Shown here piece by piece: positions 1 through 5,637 of a stretch of DNA of 7,640 bases (position 1 is the first letter of the stretch; each line of letters begins with the position of its first letter). This DNA is from Candidatus Cloacimonadota bacterium (GTDB lineage Bacteria > Cloacimonadota > Cloacimonadia > Cloacimonadales > Cloacimonadaceae). Below the pieces are notes generated by a model that was given only the letters and a program-made list of their open reading frames with translations, searched no databases and was not told where the DNA came from. Made by a program: the position numbers and the translations under genes. The stretch covers positions 1-7,640 of the forward strand of contig JAGOGT010000048.1 of NCBI GenBank assembly GCA_017996595.1, written 5' to 3'.

Positions 1-1092
1 GCTTTAACACAGCTGAAGGTTACCAATGACATAAAAAAATACCGTAAAATGCGGGAAAGCGTTCCCGAAGCCAAACACAATCCCACGGCCTTTGCATTCA
101 AGCCGGATTTTAATCCCGGTAGTCCCATCGTGTATGAAGGCGAAAATGACTGCCGCAGTGCCTGGGGAAACGCCTTAGCTGATCTGGCCAAGCTGAATGC
201 AGAGGGTAAAACTCCGCTGGTGGTGCTGGATTGCGATCTGGCTGGAAGCGTTAAGACCGCCGATTTTGCTAAAGTAAGCCCTCATAATTTCATTCAATGC
301 GGAATCATGGAACAGCATGCCGCAGTGATGGGAGGAGCTCTGTCCACATGCGGCATCCAGACCTTCTGGAGCGATTTCGGAATGTTTGGCATTGCCGAAA
401 CCTACAATGCGCAAAGGCTAAATGATATCAATCACGCCCACCTGAAAACCGTGCTTACTCACGTGGGAATAGACGTGGGCGAAGATGGCAAAACGCATCA
501 GAGCATCGATTACATCTCCCTGGTGCGCAATCTCTATAATTTTGGGCTGCTCTGCCCTGCCGATGCCAATCAAACCGATCGGATTATCCGCTGGCTGATC
601 AATCAGCCCGGAAATTATGTAGTAACCATGGGGCGTTCCAAGCTTCCCATGATCAAGAGCAAGGAAGGAAAAGCCTTCTATCACCGCGATTATAATTTCC
701 GCTACGGCAAGGCAGATATCTTAAGAGACGGCAATCATGGCAGCTTATGGGTAAGCGGAACTCCTGCCGGAAGAGCCTTGAAGGCAGTGGAAAGCTTGCA
801 GGAAGAGGGGATTTTCATTCAGCTGGTTTACGTTTCCACTCCTCTGAAGCTTGATCCCGAACAGCTAAAAACCGCAGCACTGCTGGGGCCCATCTTCAGC
901 GTGGAAGATCACAACGTTAATGGCGGTCTGGGTACCAGCATTGCCGAAATGCTTACTTCGCTGAATCTGCATGCGCGGTTATATAAGCTCGGGATAAACC
1001 AGTATCCCATGTCCGGATCATCTGCGGAGCTTTACCGAAAGGCAGGTTTGGATGCTGCCTCGCTGCTGAAAACGATTAAAGAGAAGCTCTAA
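1..1092 (+). CDS. tkt: Transketolase, C-terminal part (5' end outside window)
   Basis: This is the pyrimidine-binding and C-terminal domains of a thiamine-diphosphate transketolase, which moves two-carbon ketol units between sugar phosphates in the non-oxidative pentose phosphate pathway. The frame is open from base 1 with no stop. The first ATG (49) has no Shine-Dalgarno sequence, and the 16 codons before it read as a plausible interdomain linker (ALTQLKVTNDIKKYRK). I therefore treat it as a fragment of a longer protein with its TPP/Mg-binding half to the left; 363 codons are visible. Diagnostic motifs are GIMEQHAAVMGG, whose Glu at codon 104 (bases 310-312) matches the conserved Glu that activates the thiamine aminopyrimidine, and GEDGKTHQ (bases 478-501), the family's GEDGxTHQ substrate-site motif. 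The C-terminal domain follows from about codon 230 with SVEDHNVNGGLG. A split enzyme with a separate C-terminal subunit is the alternative; the missing start argues against it. A 71-bp gap separates it from the ferredoxin operon, so co-transcription is possible but unproven. Confidence 0.92.
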   Translation, partial: ALTQLKVTNDIKKYRKMRESVPEAKHNPTAFAFKPDFNPGSPIVYEGENDCRSAWGNALADLAKLNAEGKTPLVVLDCDLAGSVKTADFAKVSPHNFIQCGIMEQHAAVMGGALSTCGIQTFWSDFGMFGIAETYNAQRLNDINHAHLKTVLTHVGIDVGEDGKTHQSIDYISLVRNLYNFGLLCPADANQTDRIIRWLINQPGNYVVTMGRSKLPMIKSKEGKAFYHRDYNFRYGKADILRDGNHGSLWVSGTPAGRALKAVESLQEEGIFIQLVYVSTPLKLDPEQLKTAALLGPIFSVEDHNVNGGLGTSIAEMLTSLNLHARLYKLGINQYPMSGSSAELYRKAGLDAASLLKTIKEKL

Positions 1093-1116
1093 AGATTGTA
1101 GTTGACTATATCCCCA

Positions 1117-1131
1117 CAAGTTTAAAACTTG
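1117..1131. promoter_or_regulatory. 15-bp perfect palindrome upstream of ferredoxin/AOR operon
   Basis: CAAGTTT-A-AAACTTG is a perfect 7-1-7 inverted repeat in the 71-bp gap between the transketolase stop and the ferredoxin start. A TTGACT hexamer (1102-1107) lies just upstream and could be a -35 box, but the best -10 candidates (for example TAAAAC at 1123-1128) are poorly spaced. As RNA the stem would be only about 5 bp and is not followed by a T run, so it is a weak terminator. The size and position suit a dimeric repressor or activator site controlling the operon. No regulator can be named. Confidence 0.4.
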
Positions 1132-1163
1132 GTTTACAAAGAATATCTGGAGAGATTTGAGAT

Positions 1164-1547
1164 ATGAAAGTCCTGAGAACTTATCCCGATCTGTGCGTTG
1201 GCTGCCATACCTGCGAAAGCGTATGCTCACAGCTTTATTTCAAGGAAGATAATGCCGCCAAAAGCTGCATCGTAATTTCCGACGACACTCAGCCCCCCCA
1301 CATGAACGTATGCAATCAGTGCCAGAAATGCGTGGCTGCTTGTCCAACCGTGGCTTTAACCGTTAATTCCCAGGGTGTGGTGATGCTGAATAAAGCGCTG
1401 TGCATCGGTTGTCTGATGTGTGTGGGAGTATGCCCCACCGATTCCATGCGCACCGTTTTTGGTCAGCATAATCCCTTCAAATGCATCGCCTGCGGAGTTT
1501 GTGCCAAAAGCTGTCCCACCGAAGCGATCAAGATCGAGCAGGATTAA
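1164..1547 (+). CDS. Four-cluster [4Fe-4S] ferredoxin, electron-transfer partner of AOR
   Basis: This 127-residue cytosolic iron-sulfur protein contains four complete CxxCxxCxxxC motifs: C11/14/17/21, C50/53/56/60, C80/83/86/90 and C107/110/113/117, with Pro after the last three. One further Cys (C35) stands alone. It should carry four [4Fe-4S] clusters, like two bacterial-type 2[4Fe-4S] ferredoxins in series. The start is supported by GGAGAG at 1149-1154, 9 nt before the ATG. Its stop is only 11 nt before the AOR start, so the two are surely translated from one mRNA. Known relatives by architecture are the small Fe-S subunits of multi-subunit AOR enzymes (AorA of the Aromatoleum enzyme, BamC of class II benzoyl-CoA reductase). 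I infer that it wires the AOR active site to ferredoxin or another redox partner. No flavin or NAD(H) subunit is present in the window, so the terminal electron partner is unknown. Confidence 0.9.
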   Translation: MKVLRTYPDLCVGCHTCESVCSQLYFKEDNAAKSCIVISDDTQPPHMNVCNQCQKCVAACPTVALTVNSQGVVMLNKALCIGCLMCVGVCPTDSMRTVFGQHNPFKCIACGVCAKSCPTEAIKIEQD

Positions 1548-1551
1548 GGAG
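1546..1551 (+). promoter_or_regulatory. Shine-Dalgarno that fixes the AOR start
   Basis: AAGGAG overlaps the ferredoxin stop codon (TAA 1545-1547) and lies 7 nt before the ATG at 1559. It rules out the longer in-frame start at 1481, whose extra 26 residues would be read out of frame through the last ferredoxin cysteine motif. Confidence 0.85.
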
Positions 1552-1558
1552 TTTTGTT

Positions 1559-3691
1559 ATGAACCGTAAACTAATTGCAGAATTCAAGTATGACCTGGCC
1601 CCCATCGTGAGGGGATACAATAAAAGAACTTTATATGTAAATGTCGGCACTGGCGAGATCAAATCCAAGCCGGTAAGCCAGATGATGATCGATAAATTCG
1701 TGGGCGGAAAGGGCTTTGACCTCTATCTGATGTGGCAGGGCGTGAAAGATGACACCAAATGGGACAGCCCCGAAAATGAGATATGCATTTCCTTTGGCCC
1801 CCTTTGCGGCAATACCAGCTATCCCGGCAGCGGCAAATCCATCGTAACCACCATTTCCCCTTTAACCGGCATTCCCGTGGATTGCAATGTGGGTGGTCAC
1901 TTTGGTCCTTACTCCAAGTTCGCCGGCTGGGATGCCCTGGAAATTCAGGGAATTGCCTCTGAAGAAGTGATCGTATATATCGATGGCGACAAGGGCACTG
2001 TGCAGATTCTCAGCGCTCCCGACGAGGATATCAACAGCCATGTGCTCGCCGAAAACCTCATTAAAGAATTTGCCGACAGCCCCGATAAACACCAATTTGT
2101 ATCTGTTGTATCTTCTGGTGCAGCAGCCGATCACGTGCAGATCACCTGCCTGAATTTCTCTTTTTGGGATAAGCGCCGCCAGGTAGCCCGTCTCAAGCAG
2201 GCTGGTCGTGGCGGCACCGGTAGCGTTTTCCGCCATAAGAATATCAAGGCCATGGTGGTGAAATACAGCGGCCTGAAAGTGGATACCAATAATCCCGTGG
2301 ATTTACCCACTCTGCAAAAGACCGGACTGAAGCTGCATAAAGAGATCGAAGCTGGTGATGACAGCCAATGCCGCATGCATCAGGTTGGCACTGCGCACCT
2401 GATGGAGATTATGAATGATTATGATTTGCTGCCGATCCGCAATTTCAAATATGGCCAGATGCCCGAAGCGATCGGTCTGCATTCCAGGGAATTCACCGCG
2501 CTTTTCACCCAGGGCATGGCTGATGGCTGCTGGTATGGCTGCTCTTTGGCCTGCTGCAAAGCCGTGGATGATTATAAACCCCGCACCGGTCCTTACAAAG
2601 GACAGCCGGTTTGCGTGGATGGCCCCGAATATGAAACTGCCGCAGGTTGTGGCAGCAATATCGGTGTCTTTGTGCCCAAGGACATCGTGGAGATCAATTT
2701 TTACTGCGATACCTACGGGGTGGATACCATTTCCTTTGGCACCAGCACTGCCTTTGCCATGGAATGCTATGAGAATGGCATCTTGAATAAAGAGCGCACC
2801 GGTGGCCTGGAGCTAACCTGGGGCAATGCCGATGCCGCGCTGGAATTGCTACATCAAATGGCTCGTGGCGAAGGTTTTGGCCTCACTGTGGGCAAAGGCG
2901 TACGCGCCATGAAGAAGATCTTTGCGGAAGAGTATGGTGCCGACCCCAAGTTCTTGCAAGATATCGGCATGGAAGCCAAAGGCCTGGAATATTCCCAATA
3001 CATGAGCAAGGAATCCCTGGCCCAGCAAGGTGGCTACACACTGGCGCTGAAAGGCCCGCAGCATGACGAAGCCTGGCTGATTTTTATGGATATGGTGAAT
3101 AACCACATCCCCACTTTTAAGGACAAAGCCGAAGCCTTGCACTATTTTCCCATGTTCCGCACCTGGTTTGGCCTGCAGGGCTTGTGCAAGCTTCCCTGGA
3201 ATGACATCGAACCTGCCAATAATGCCGAAACCGACGAACCGGCCAAGGTGCCCGAGCACGTGCAGAACTATGTGGATATCTACACCGCCATCACCGGTAA
3301 GCCCATGGATAAGCAAGAGCTGATAAAGCAATCCGAGAGGGTATATAACTTCCAGAAAGTATTCTGCATGCGCATGGGCAAGGGACGCCGCATCGACGAC
3401 CTTCCTCCTTATCGTGCAGTAGGCCCCGTAACCGAAGAAGAATATCTTTCCCGCGCCGAACGCTATGATAAGCTGCTGCAAACCAAGCAAAATATTGATC
3501 CCACCGGTAAGAGTACCACTGAAAAGATGGCCTTGCTACGGGCCTATCGTGAAGATCAATATCAGCAATTAGTGGATGCCGTTTACCAGCGTAAAGGCTG
3601 GACGCCTGAGGGTGTTCCCACCGTGGAGCATCTCCAGAATATCGGCATGGACCTTCCTGAAGTAATCGAAGTGGTTAAGCGCTATCTGTAA
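1559..3691 (+). CDS. AOR-family tungsten/molybdenum aldehyde:ferredoxin oxidoreductase, BamB-like clade
   Basis: This 710-residue protein shows the full AOR fold. The N-terminal tungstopterin-binding domain has GGKG (49-52), the PLTGIP...GGHFGP segment and GRGGTG (216-221). The C-terminal domains have the cluster motif at 324-333, GPEYET (355-360), the DTISFGT segment, KGPQHDEAW (498-506) and a final cluster-type Cys in GLCK (C543). The family oxidises aldehydes to acids, or reduces acids, with electrons passing through a proximal [4Fe-4S] cluster. The cofactor should be a bis-metallopterin carrying W, or possibly Mo. At 710 residues it is about 100 longer than the classic archaeal AOR (about 605). 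The KGLEYSQYMSKESLAQQGGY block and the KGPQHDEAW segment remind me of the branch that includes BamB of class II benzoyl-CoA reductases, so the substrate could be an aldehyde or something more unusual. The cluster motif reads C324-x3-C328-x3-C332-C333, not the usual CxxCxxxC. Co-transcription with the polyferredoxin supports a heteromeric enzyme. Confidence 0.92.
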   Translation: MNRKLIAEFKYDLAPIVRGYNKRTLYVNVGTGEIKSKPVSQMMIDKFVGGKGFDLYLMWQGVKDDTKWDSPENEICISFGPLCGNTSYPGSGKSIVTTISPLTGIPVDCNVGGHFGPYSKFAGWDALEIQGIASEEVIVYIDGDKGTVQILSAPDEDINSHVLAENLIKEFADSPDKHQFVSVVSSGAAADHVQITCLNFSFWDKRRQVARLKQAGRGGTGSVFRHKNIKAMVVKYSGLKVDTNNPVDLPTLQKTGLKLHKEIEAGDDSQCRMHQVGTAHLMEIMNDYDLLPIRNFKYGQMPEAIGLHSREFTALFTQGMADGCWYGCSLACCKAVDDYKPRTGPYKGQPVCVDGPEYETAAGCGSNIGVFVPKDIVEINFYCDTYGVDTISFGTSTAFAMECYENGILNKERTGGLELTWGNADAALELLHQMARGEGFGLTVGKGVRAMKKIFAEEYGADPKFLQDIGMEAKGLEYSQYMSKESLAQQGGYTLALKGPQHDEAWLIFMDMVNNHIPTFKDKAEALHYFPMFRTWFGLQGLCKLPWNDIEPANNAETDEPAKVPEHVQNYVDIYTAITGKPMDKQELIKQSERVYNFQKVFCMRMGKGRRIDDLPPYRAVGPVTEEEYLSRAERYDKLLQTKQNIDPTGKSTTEKMALLRAYREDQYQQLVDAVYQRKGWTPEGVPTVEHLQNIGMDLPEVIEVVKRYL

Positions 3692-3713
3692 TAAAATAAA
3701 CCGCAGTATAAAG

Positions 3714-3746
3714 AAACCGGCCTGAATGATTCTTCAGGCCGGTTTT
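3714..3746. terminator. Bidirectional Rho-independent terminator between convergent operons
   Basis: A 13-bp perfect stem (3714-3726 with 3733-3745) closes a 6-nt loop and has a GC-rich core (CCGGCCTGAA). It is followed on the plus strand by a short TTTT run. On the minus strand it is followed by a T-rich stretch (TTTCTTTATA). It sits 22 nt past the AOR stop and 24 nt past the stop of the convergent lipoprotein gene, so it can end both transcripts. Confidence 0.87.
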
Positions 3747-3769
3747 GTATTAGGGATCTTATATTTAGT

Positions 3770-4288
3770 TTATTTGGCGGCTAGCAGGCTTTGCAGGTGC
3801 TTCACGTAAGCCTCTGCGCCACCGGGTTGGTAACCAGTTCGGTTGATTTCAGTTCCCTCAGAATCCACAAGTAGAATCGTAGGGTAGCCCTGAACGCCGT
3901 ATTGGTCTCGTAATTTCTCATTAGCTGCTTTCATTTCGGGAGTTTGGGGCAGGCTGCGGGGGAAATCCAGCTTCAGCAGCACCAAATTCTCTTTGGCATA
4001 TTTCTGGAAAGCATCCAGCGAGAATACTTCTTTATTCAGTTTAATGCACCAGCTGCACCAATCGGAGCCGGTGAAATTCACCAGAACCGGCCGGTTCATC
4101 TCTTTGGCTATGGCCAGGGCGTTATTGTAATCCGTGATCCAAGTCCCTGTTTCGTAGGTGGACATTGCTTCATCGAAGCTCACTTCCTCCGCGGGAACGG
4201 GAGTGCTTTCGGCCACGGGTTTTTCGCTTGGCGTGCAGCCCAGGATGCTAACCCCAAAGATCAGCACGATCATCAGGATTGATTTCAT
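3770..4288 (-). CDS. Thioredoxin-fold lipoprotein (CSWC active site)
   Basis: This 172-residue protein has a short Lys-containing, hydrophobic signal sequence ending in a lipobox (ILGC, Cys18), so it is predicted to be membrane-anchored and periplasm-facing. A Pro/Glu-rich linker (about 19-40) leads to a thioredoxin-like domain (about 50-170). That domain has the dithiol motif W77-C78-S79-W80-C81 and the cis-proline loop GYPT (Pro136). The domain style (PVLVNFTGSDWCSWC) matches periplasmic thioredoxin_7/DsbD-gamma-like proteins that reduce or relay disulfides in the envelope. It is last in the minus-strand operon. Its ATG shares one base with the OsmC stop (TAATG), with GGAGGT at 4295-4300 as ribosome site, implying translational coupling. 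Its partner is not visible; a membrane electron carrier such as CcdA/DsbD would be encoded elsewhere. Lipobox position -2 is Leu, slightly off consensus. Confidence 0.88.
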   Translation of the reverse strand: MKSILMIVLIFGVSILGCTPSEKPVAESTPVPAEEVSFDEAMSTYETGTWITDYNNALAIAKEMNRPVLVNFTGSDWCSWCIKLNKEVFSLDAFQKYAKENLVLLKLDFPRSLPQTPEMKAANEKLRDQYGVQGYPTILLVDSEGTEINRTGYQPGGAEAYVKHLQSLLAAK

Positions 4289-4716
4289 TATGATACCTCC
4301 ACTTCATTTAGATAGATCTTGATAATCACGTTGGCTGCTTTCTTCAGCATGGCATTCACGCCGCAATAACGCTCAGTGGATAGCGTTACGGCTTTAATCA
4401 GCTTGTCGGCAGGCAGGTTTTCGCCGCTAAATTTGAATTTAGCCACGATCGTATGATACACTACGGGGTTTTCGGTGGTGGATTCGGCTTCGGTTTCGAT
4501 CTCCATCTCGTAGTTTGATACCATCATTTTCTTCAGGATGGAGACGATATCCATTCCCGAACAACCTGCCAATGCAGCCAGTAAAAGTGGTTTGGGACGG
4601 GGACCGAGGTCCTGGCCGCCCCATTCGGGATCAGCATCCATGAGGATGTGATGACCTCCCAGGTCGGCATCGAAGCTCATGGCTCCGGCCCATTTAGTTT
4701 TTACGAGAGTTGACAT
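4288..4716 (-). CDS. OsmC-family peroxiredoxin-like protein
   Basis: This 142-residue protein belongs to the OsmC/Ohr superfamily, cytosolic dimers that reduce organic hydroperoxides or handle reactive sulfur species with two cysteines. The two expected cysteines are present: C52 in LAGCSGMD (at the start of the central helix) and C118 in STERYCGVNAML. The surrounding sequence resembles the YhfA/OsmC-like branch more than true Ohr, whose second Cys usually sits in a CPYS-type motif. The exact substrate is therefore open. The C-terminal VIIKIYLNEVE strand completes the usual fold and the length is normal. It overlaps the upstream MarR stop by one base (TAATG), with GGAG at 4722-4725 as ribosome site. 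Being sandwiched between a MarR regulator and a thioredoxin-like lipoprotein supports a role in thiol or peroxide stress. Confidence 0.9.
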   Translation of the reverse strand: MSTLVKTKWAGAMSFDADLGGHHILMDADPEWGGQDLGPRPKPLLLAALAGCSGMDIVSILKKMMVSNYEMEIETEAESTTENPVVYHTIVAKFKFSGENLPADKLIKAVTLSTERYCGVNAMLKKAANVIIKIYLNEVEVS

Positions 4717-5171
4717 TAAAGCTCCACGTAGGTCTCTTTCAGCACTTCCTCATACTTCTCTACATAAACTTTGAAGTTCTTGTACAGGACGTCGATGTCT
4801 TTTTCCGAGATCTTTTTCAGCAGGCGCTTTTGCTGATCAACAACGGTTTGCTGGCTATTTTCAGCAAGCTTTCTGCCTTTTTCGGTGATGATGGCGAACC
4901 AGCATCTGCGGTCATCCTCTGAAGGTTCACGCTCTACCAGTTTTTTGCTCACCAGGTTATCCATAATCCGGGTTACGCGGCTGTGCGATACGGCCAGCAC
5001 TTTGGCCAGTTCGTTCATGTTCACCGGACTCTTGGACTTGTACAGGTGATTCAGAAGCATGCATTCCATACGCCCTGCTTGCAGGCAAGCCTTCTGAGCG
5101 TAGTCGATCTCACTCAGCACTACTTGGAGGCGAGTGATTAAGTCGTGAAATTTGGCTGAATAATCTGCCAT
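4716..5171 (-). CDS. MarR-family transcriptional regulator
   Basis: This 151-residue winged-helix regulator binds DNA as a dimer. Helices at both ends would form the dimer interface. The HTH is MNELAKVLAVSHSRVTRIMDNL (about 52-73), followed by the wing VEREPSEDDRRCWFAIITEKG (79-99) with the family's DxR signature (D87-R88-R89). The ATG at 5171 is chosen over an upstream in-frame candidate at 5240 because AAAGGAG (5179-5185) stands 7 nt before it, and the longer form would overlap the glutaredoxin gene. Only 22 nt separate it from the glutaredoxin stop, so it is co-transcribed. Three cysteines (C29, C37 in the helical N-terminal region and C90 in the wing) are candidates for redox sensing, as in OhrR-type regulators, but none can be aligned with certainty to the OhrR sensor Cys. 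The likely target is its own operon promoter at 5452-5479. Confidence 0.93.
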   Translation of the reverse strand: MADYSAKFHDLITRLQVVLSEIDYAQKACLQAGRMECMLLNHLYKSKSPVNMNELAKVLAVSHSRVTRIMDNLVSKKLVEREPSEDDRRCWFAIITEKGRKLAENSQQTVVDQQKRLLKKISEKDIDVLYKNFKVYVEKYEEVLKETYVEL

Positions 5172-5178
5172 TTTAGAT

Positions 5179-5185
5179 CTCCTTT
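5179..5185 (-). promoter_or_regulatory. Shine-Dalgarno that fixes the MarR start
   Basis: AAAGGAG on the minus strand lies 7 nt upstream of the ATG at 5171. It sits in the 22-nt gap after the glutaredoxin stop (5194-5196) and argues against the longer start at 5240. Confidence 0.8.
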
Positions 5186-5193
5186 GTTTTGAG

Positions 5194-5433
5194 TTATTGC
5201 TTTTTAATAAGACGGTCGATCTTGTCTCGATCGAAGCCAACTACGGGAACGTTATTGATCCATAGTTGCGGCACGCCCATCTGACCCGATTTGCGGATCA
5301 TGTCTTGCTGTGCCGCAAGATCCTTAGACACATCTATTTCCTTAAAAGGTTGACCATTGGTTTTCAGGTAATCCTTCACCTTCCTGCACCAACTGCAGGT
5401 AGGAGTCGTAAAAACTATTATATTACTGCTCAT
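5194..5433 (-). CDS. Glutaredoxin (NrdH/Grx-like small dithiol oxidoreductase)
   Basis: This 79-residue glutaredoxin-fold protein reduces disulfides in the cytosol. It has the dithiol site TPTC13-S-W-C16 after the first beta strand (NIIVFTT), the cis-proline loop GVPQLWI (Pro55) and the GFD turn (66-68) that opens the last helix. Length and motif order match one-domain Grx/NrdH proteins; CSWC replaces the CPYC of classical glutaredoxins. That leaves open whether it is recycled by glutathione or directly by thioredoxin reductase. The start at 5433 is preferred to the ATG at 5451. GGAGAG (5437-5442) lies just upstream of 5433, and the 5451 codon directly abuts a TATAAT box, so it would be at or before the transcript start. 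It is first in the operon and shares the unusual CSWC active site with the lipoprotein at the operon's end. Confidence 0.92.
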   Translation of the reverse strand: MSSNIIVFTTPTCSWCRKVKDYLKTNGQPFKEIDVSKDLAAQQDMIRKSGQMGVPQLWINNVPVVGFDRDKIDRLIKKQ

Positions 5434-5436
5434 AGT

Positions 5437-5442
5437 CTCTCC
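5437..5442 (-). promoter_or_regulatory. Shine-Dalgarno that fixes the glutaredoxin start
   Basis: GGAGAG on the minus strand lies 3 nt before the ATG at 5433 (5 nt from the GGAG core). No comparable site precedes the alternative ATG at 5451. Confidence 0.75.
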
Positions 5443-5451
5443 ATGCACCAT

Positions 5452-5479
5452 ATTATATTAGGAATTTTCCCACACGCAA
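5452..5479 (-). promoter_or_regulatory. Candidate promoter of the grx-marR-osmC-lipoprotein operon
   Basis: On the minus strand a perfect TATAAT (5457-5452) is preceded by TTGCGT (5479-5474) with a 16-bp spacer. The -35 matches the sigma-70 consensus only at TTG. The spacer contains a small inverted repeat (GGAA/TTCC around a 2-bp centre, 5461-5470). A second inverted repeat, AAATT-T-AATTT (5478-5488), abuts the -35; either could be a MarR operator, though both are short and AT-rich. The leader to the glutaredoxin ATG would be only about 12-18 nt. Confidence 0.5.
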
Positions 5480-5534
5480 ATTTAATTTTCACCTCTTAAT
5501 GACTATAAACACAATCTACGCACCGAAACGCCTT

Positions 5535-5540
5535 TATAAT
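5535..5540 (+). promoter_or_regulatory. Possible -10 box for radA
   Basis: A perfect TATAAT lies 97 bp upstream of the radA ATG in the divergent intergenic region. No recognisable -35 lies 16-18 bp upstream, so the call rests on the -10 alone. A T8 run (5563-5570) would lie within the leader. Confidence 0.28.
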
Positions 5541-5637
5541 CAATAGCTTATGCACATCCAAATTTTTTTTACCAAAAATGCCTTGCCAGTTTCTTCCCCA
5601 TGGTTAATGTGGCGCTACTTAAGCTTGGGAGAATACT

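Noticed and set aside
49..51. ATG at 49 as start of a separate transketolase C-terminal subunit
   Set aside because: There is no Shine-Dalgarno sequence, and the frame is open and linker-like back to base 1.
1481..1558. N-terminal extension of the AOR gene
   Set aside because: It would overlap the last cluster motif of the ferredoxin out of frame. The Shine-Dalgarno and typical AOR N-terminus support 1559.
2849..3490. 213-codon open frame on the minus strand opposite the AOR gene
   Set aside because: It is antisense to conserved AOR C-terminal motifs, including KGPQHDEAW, and shows no domain of its own.
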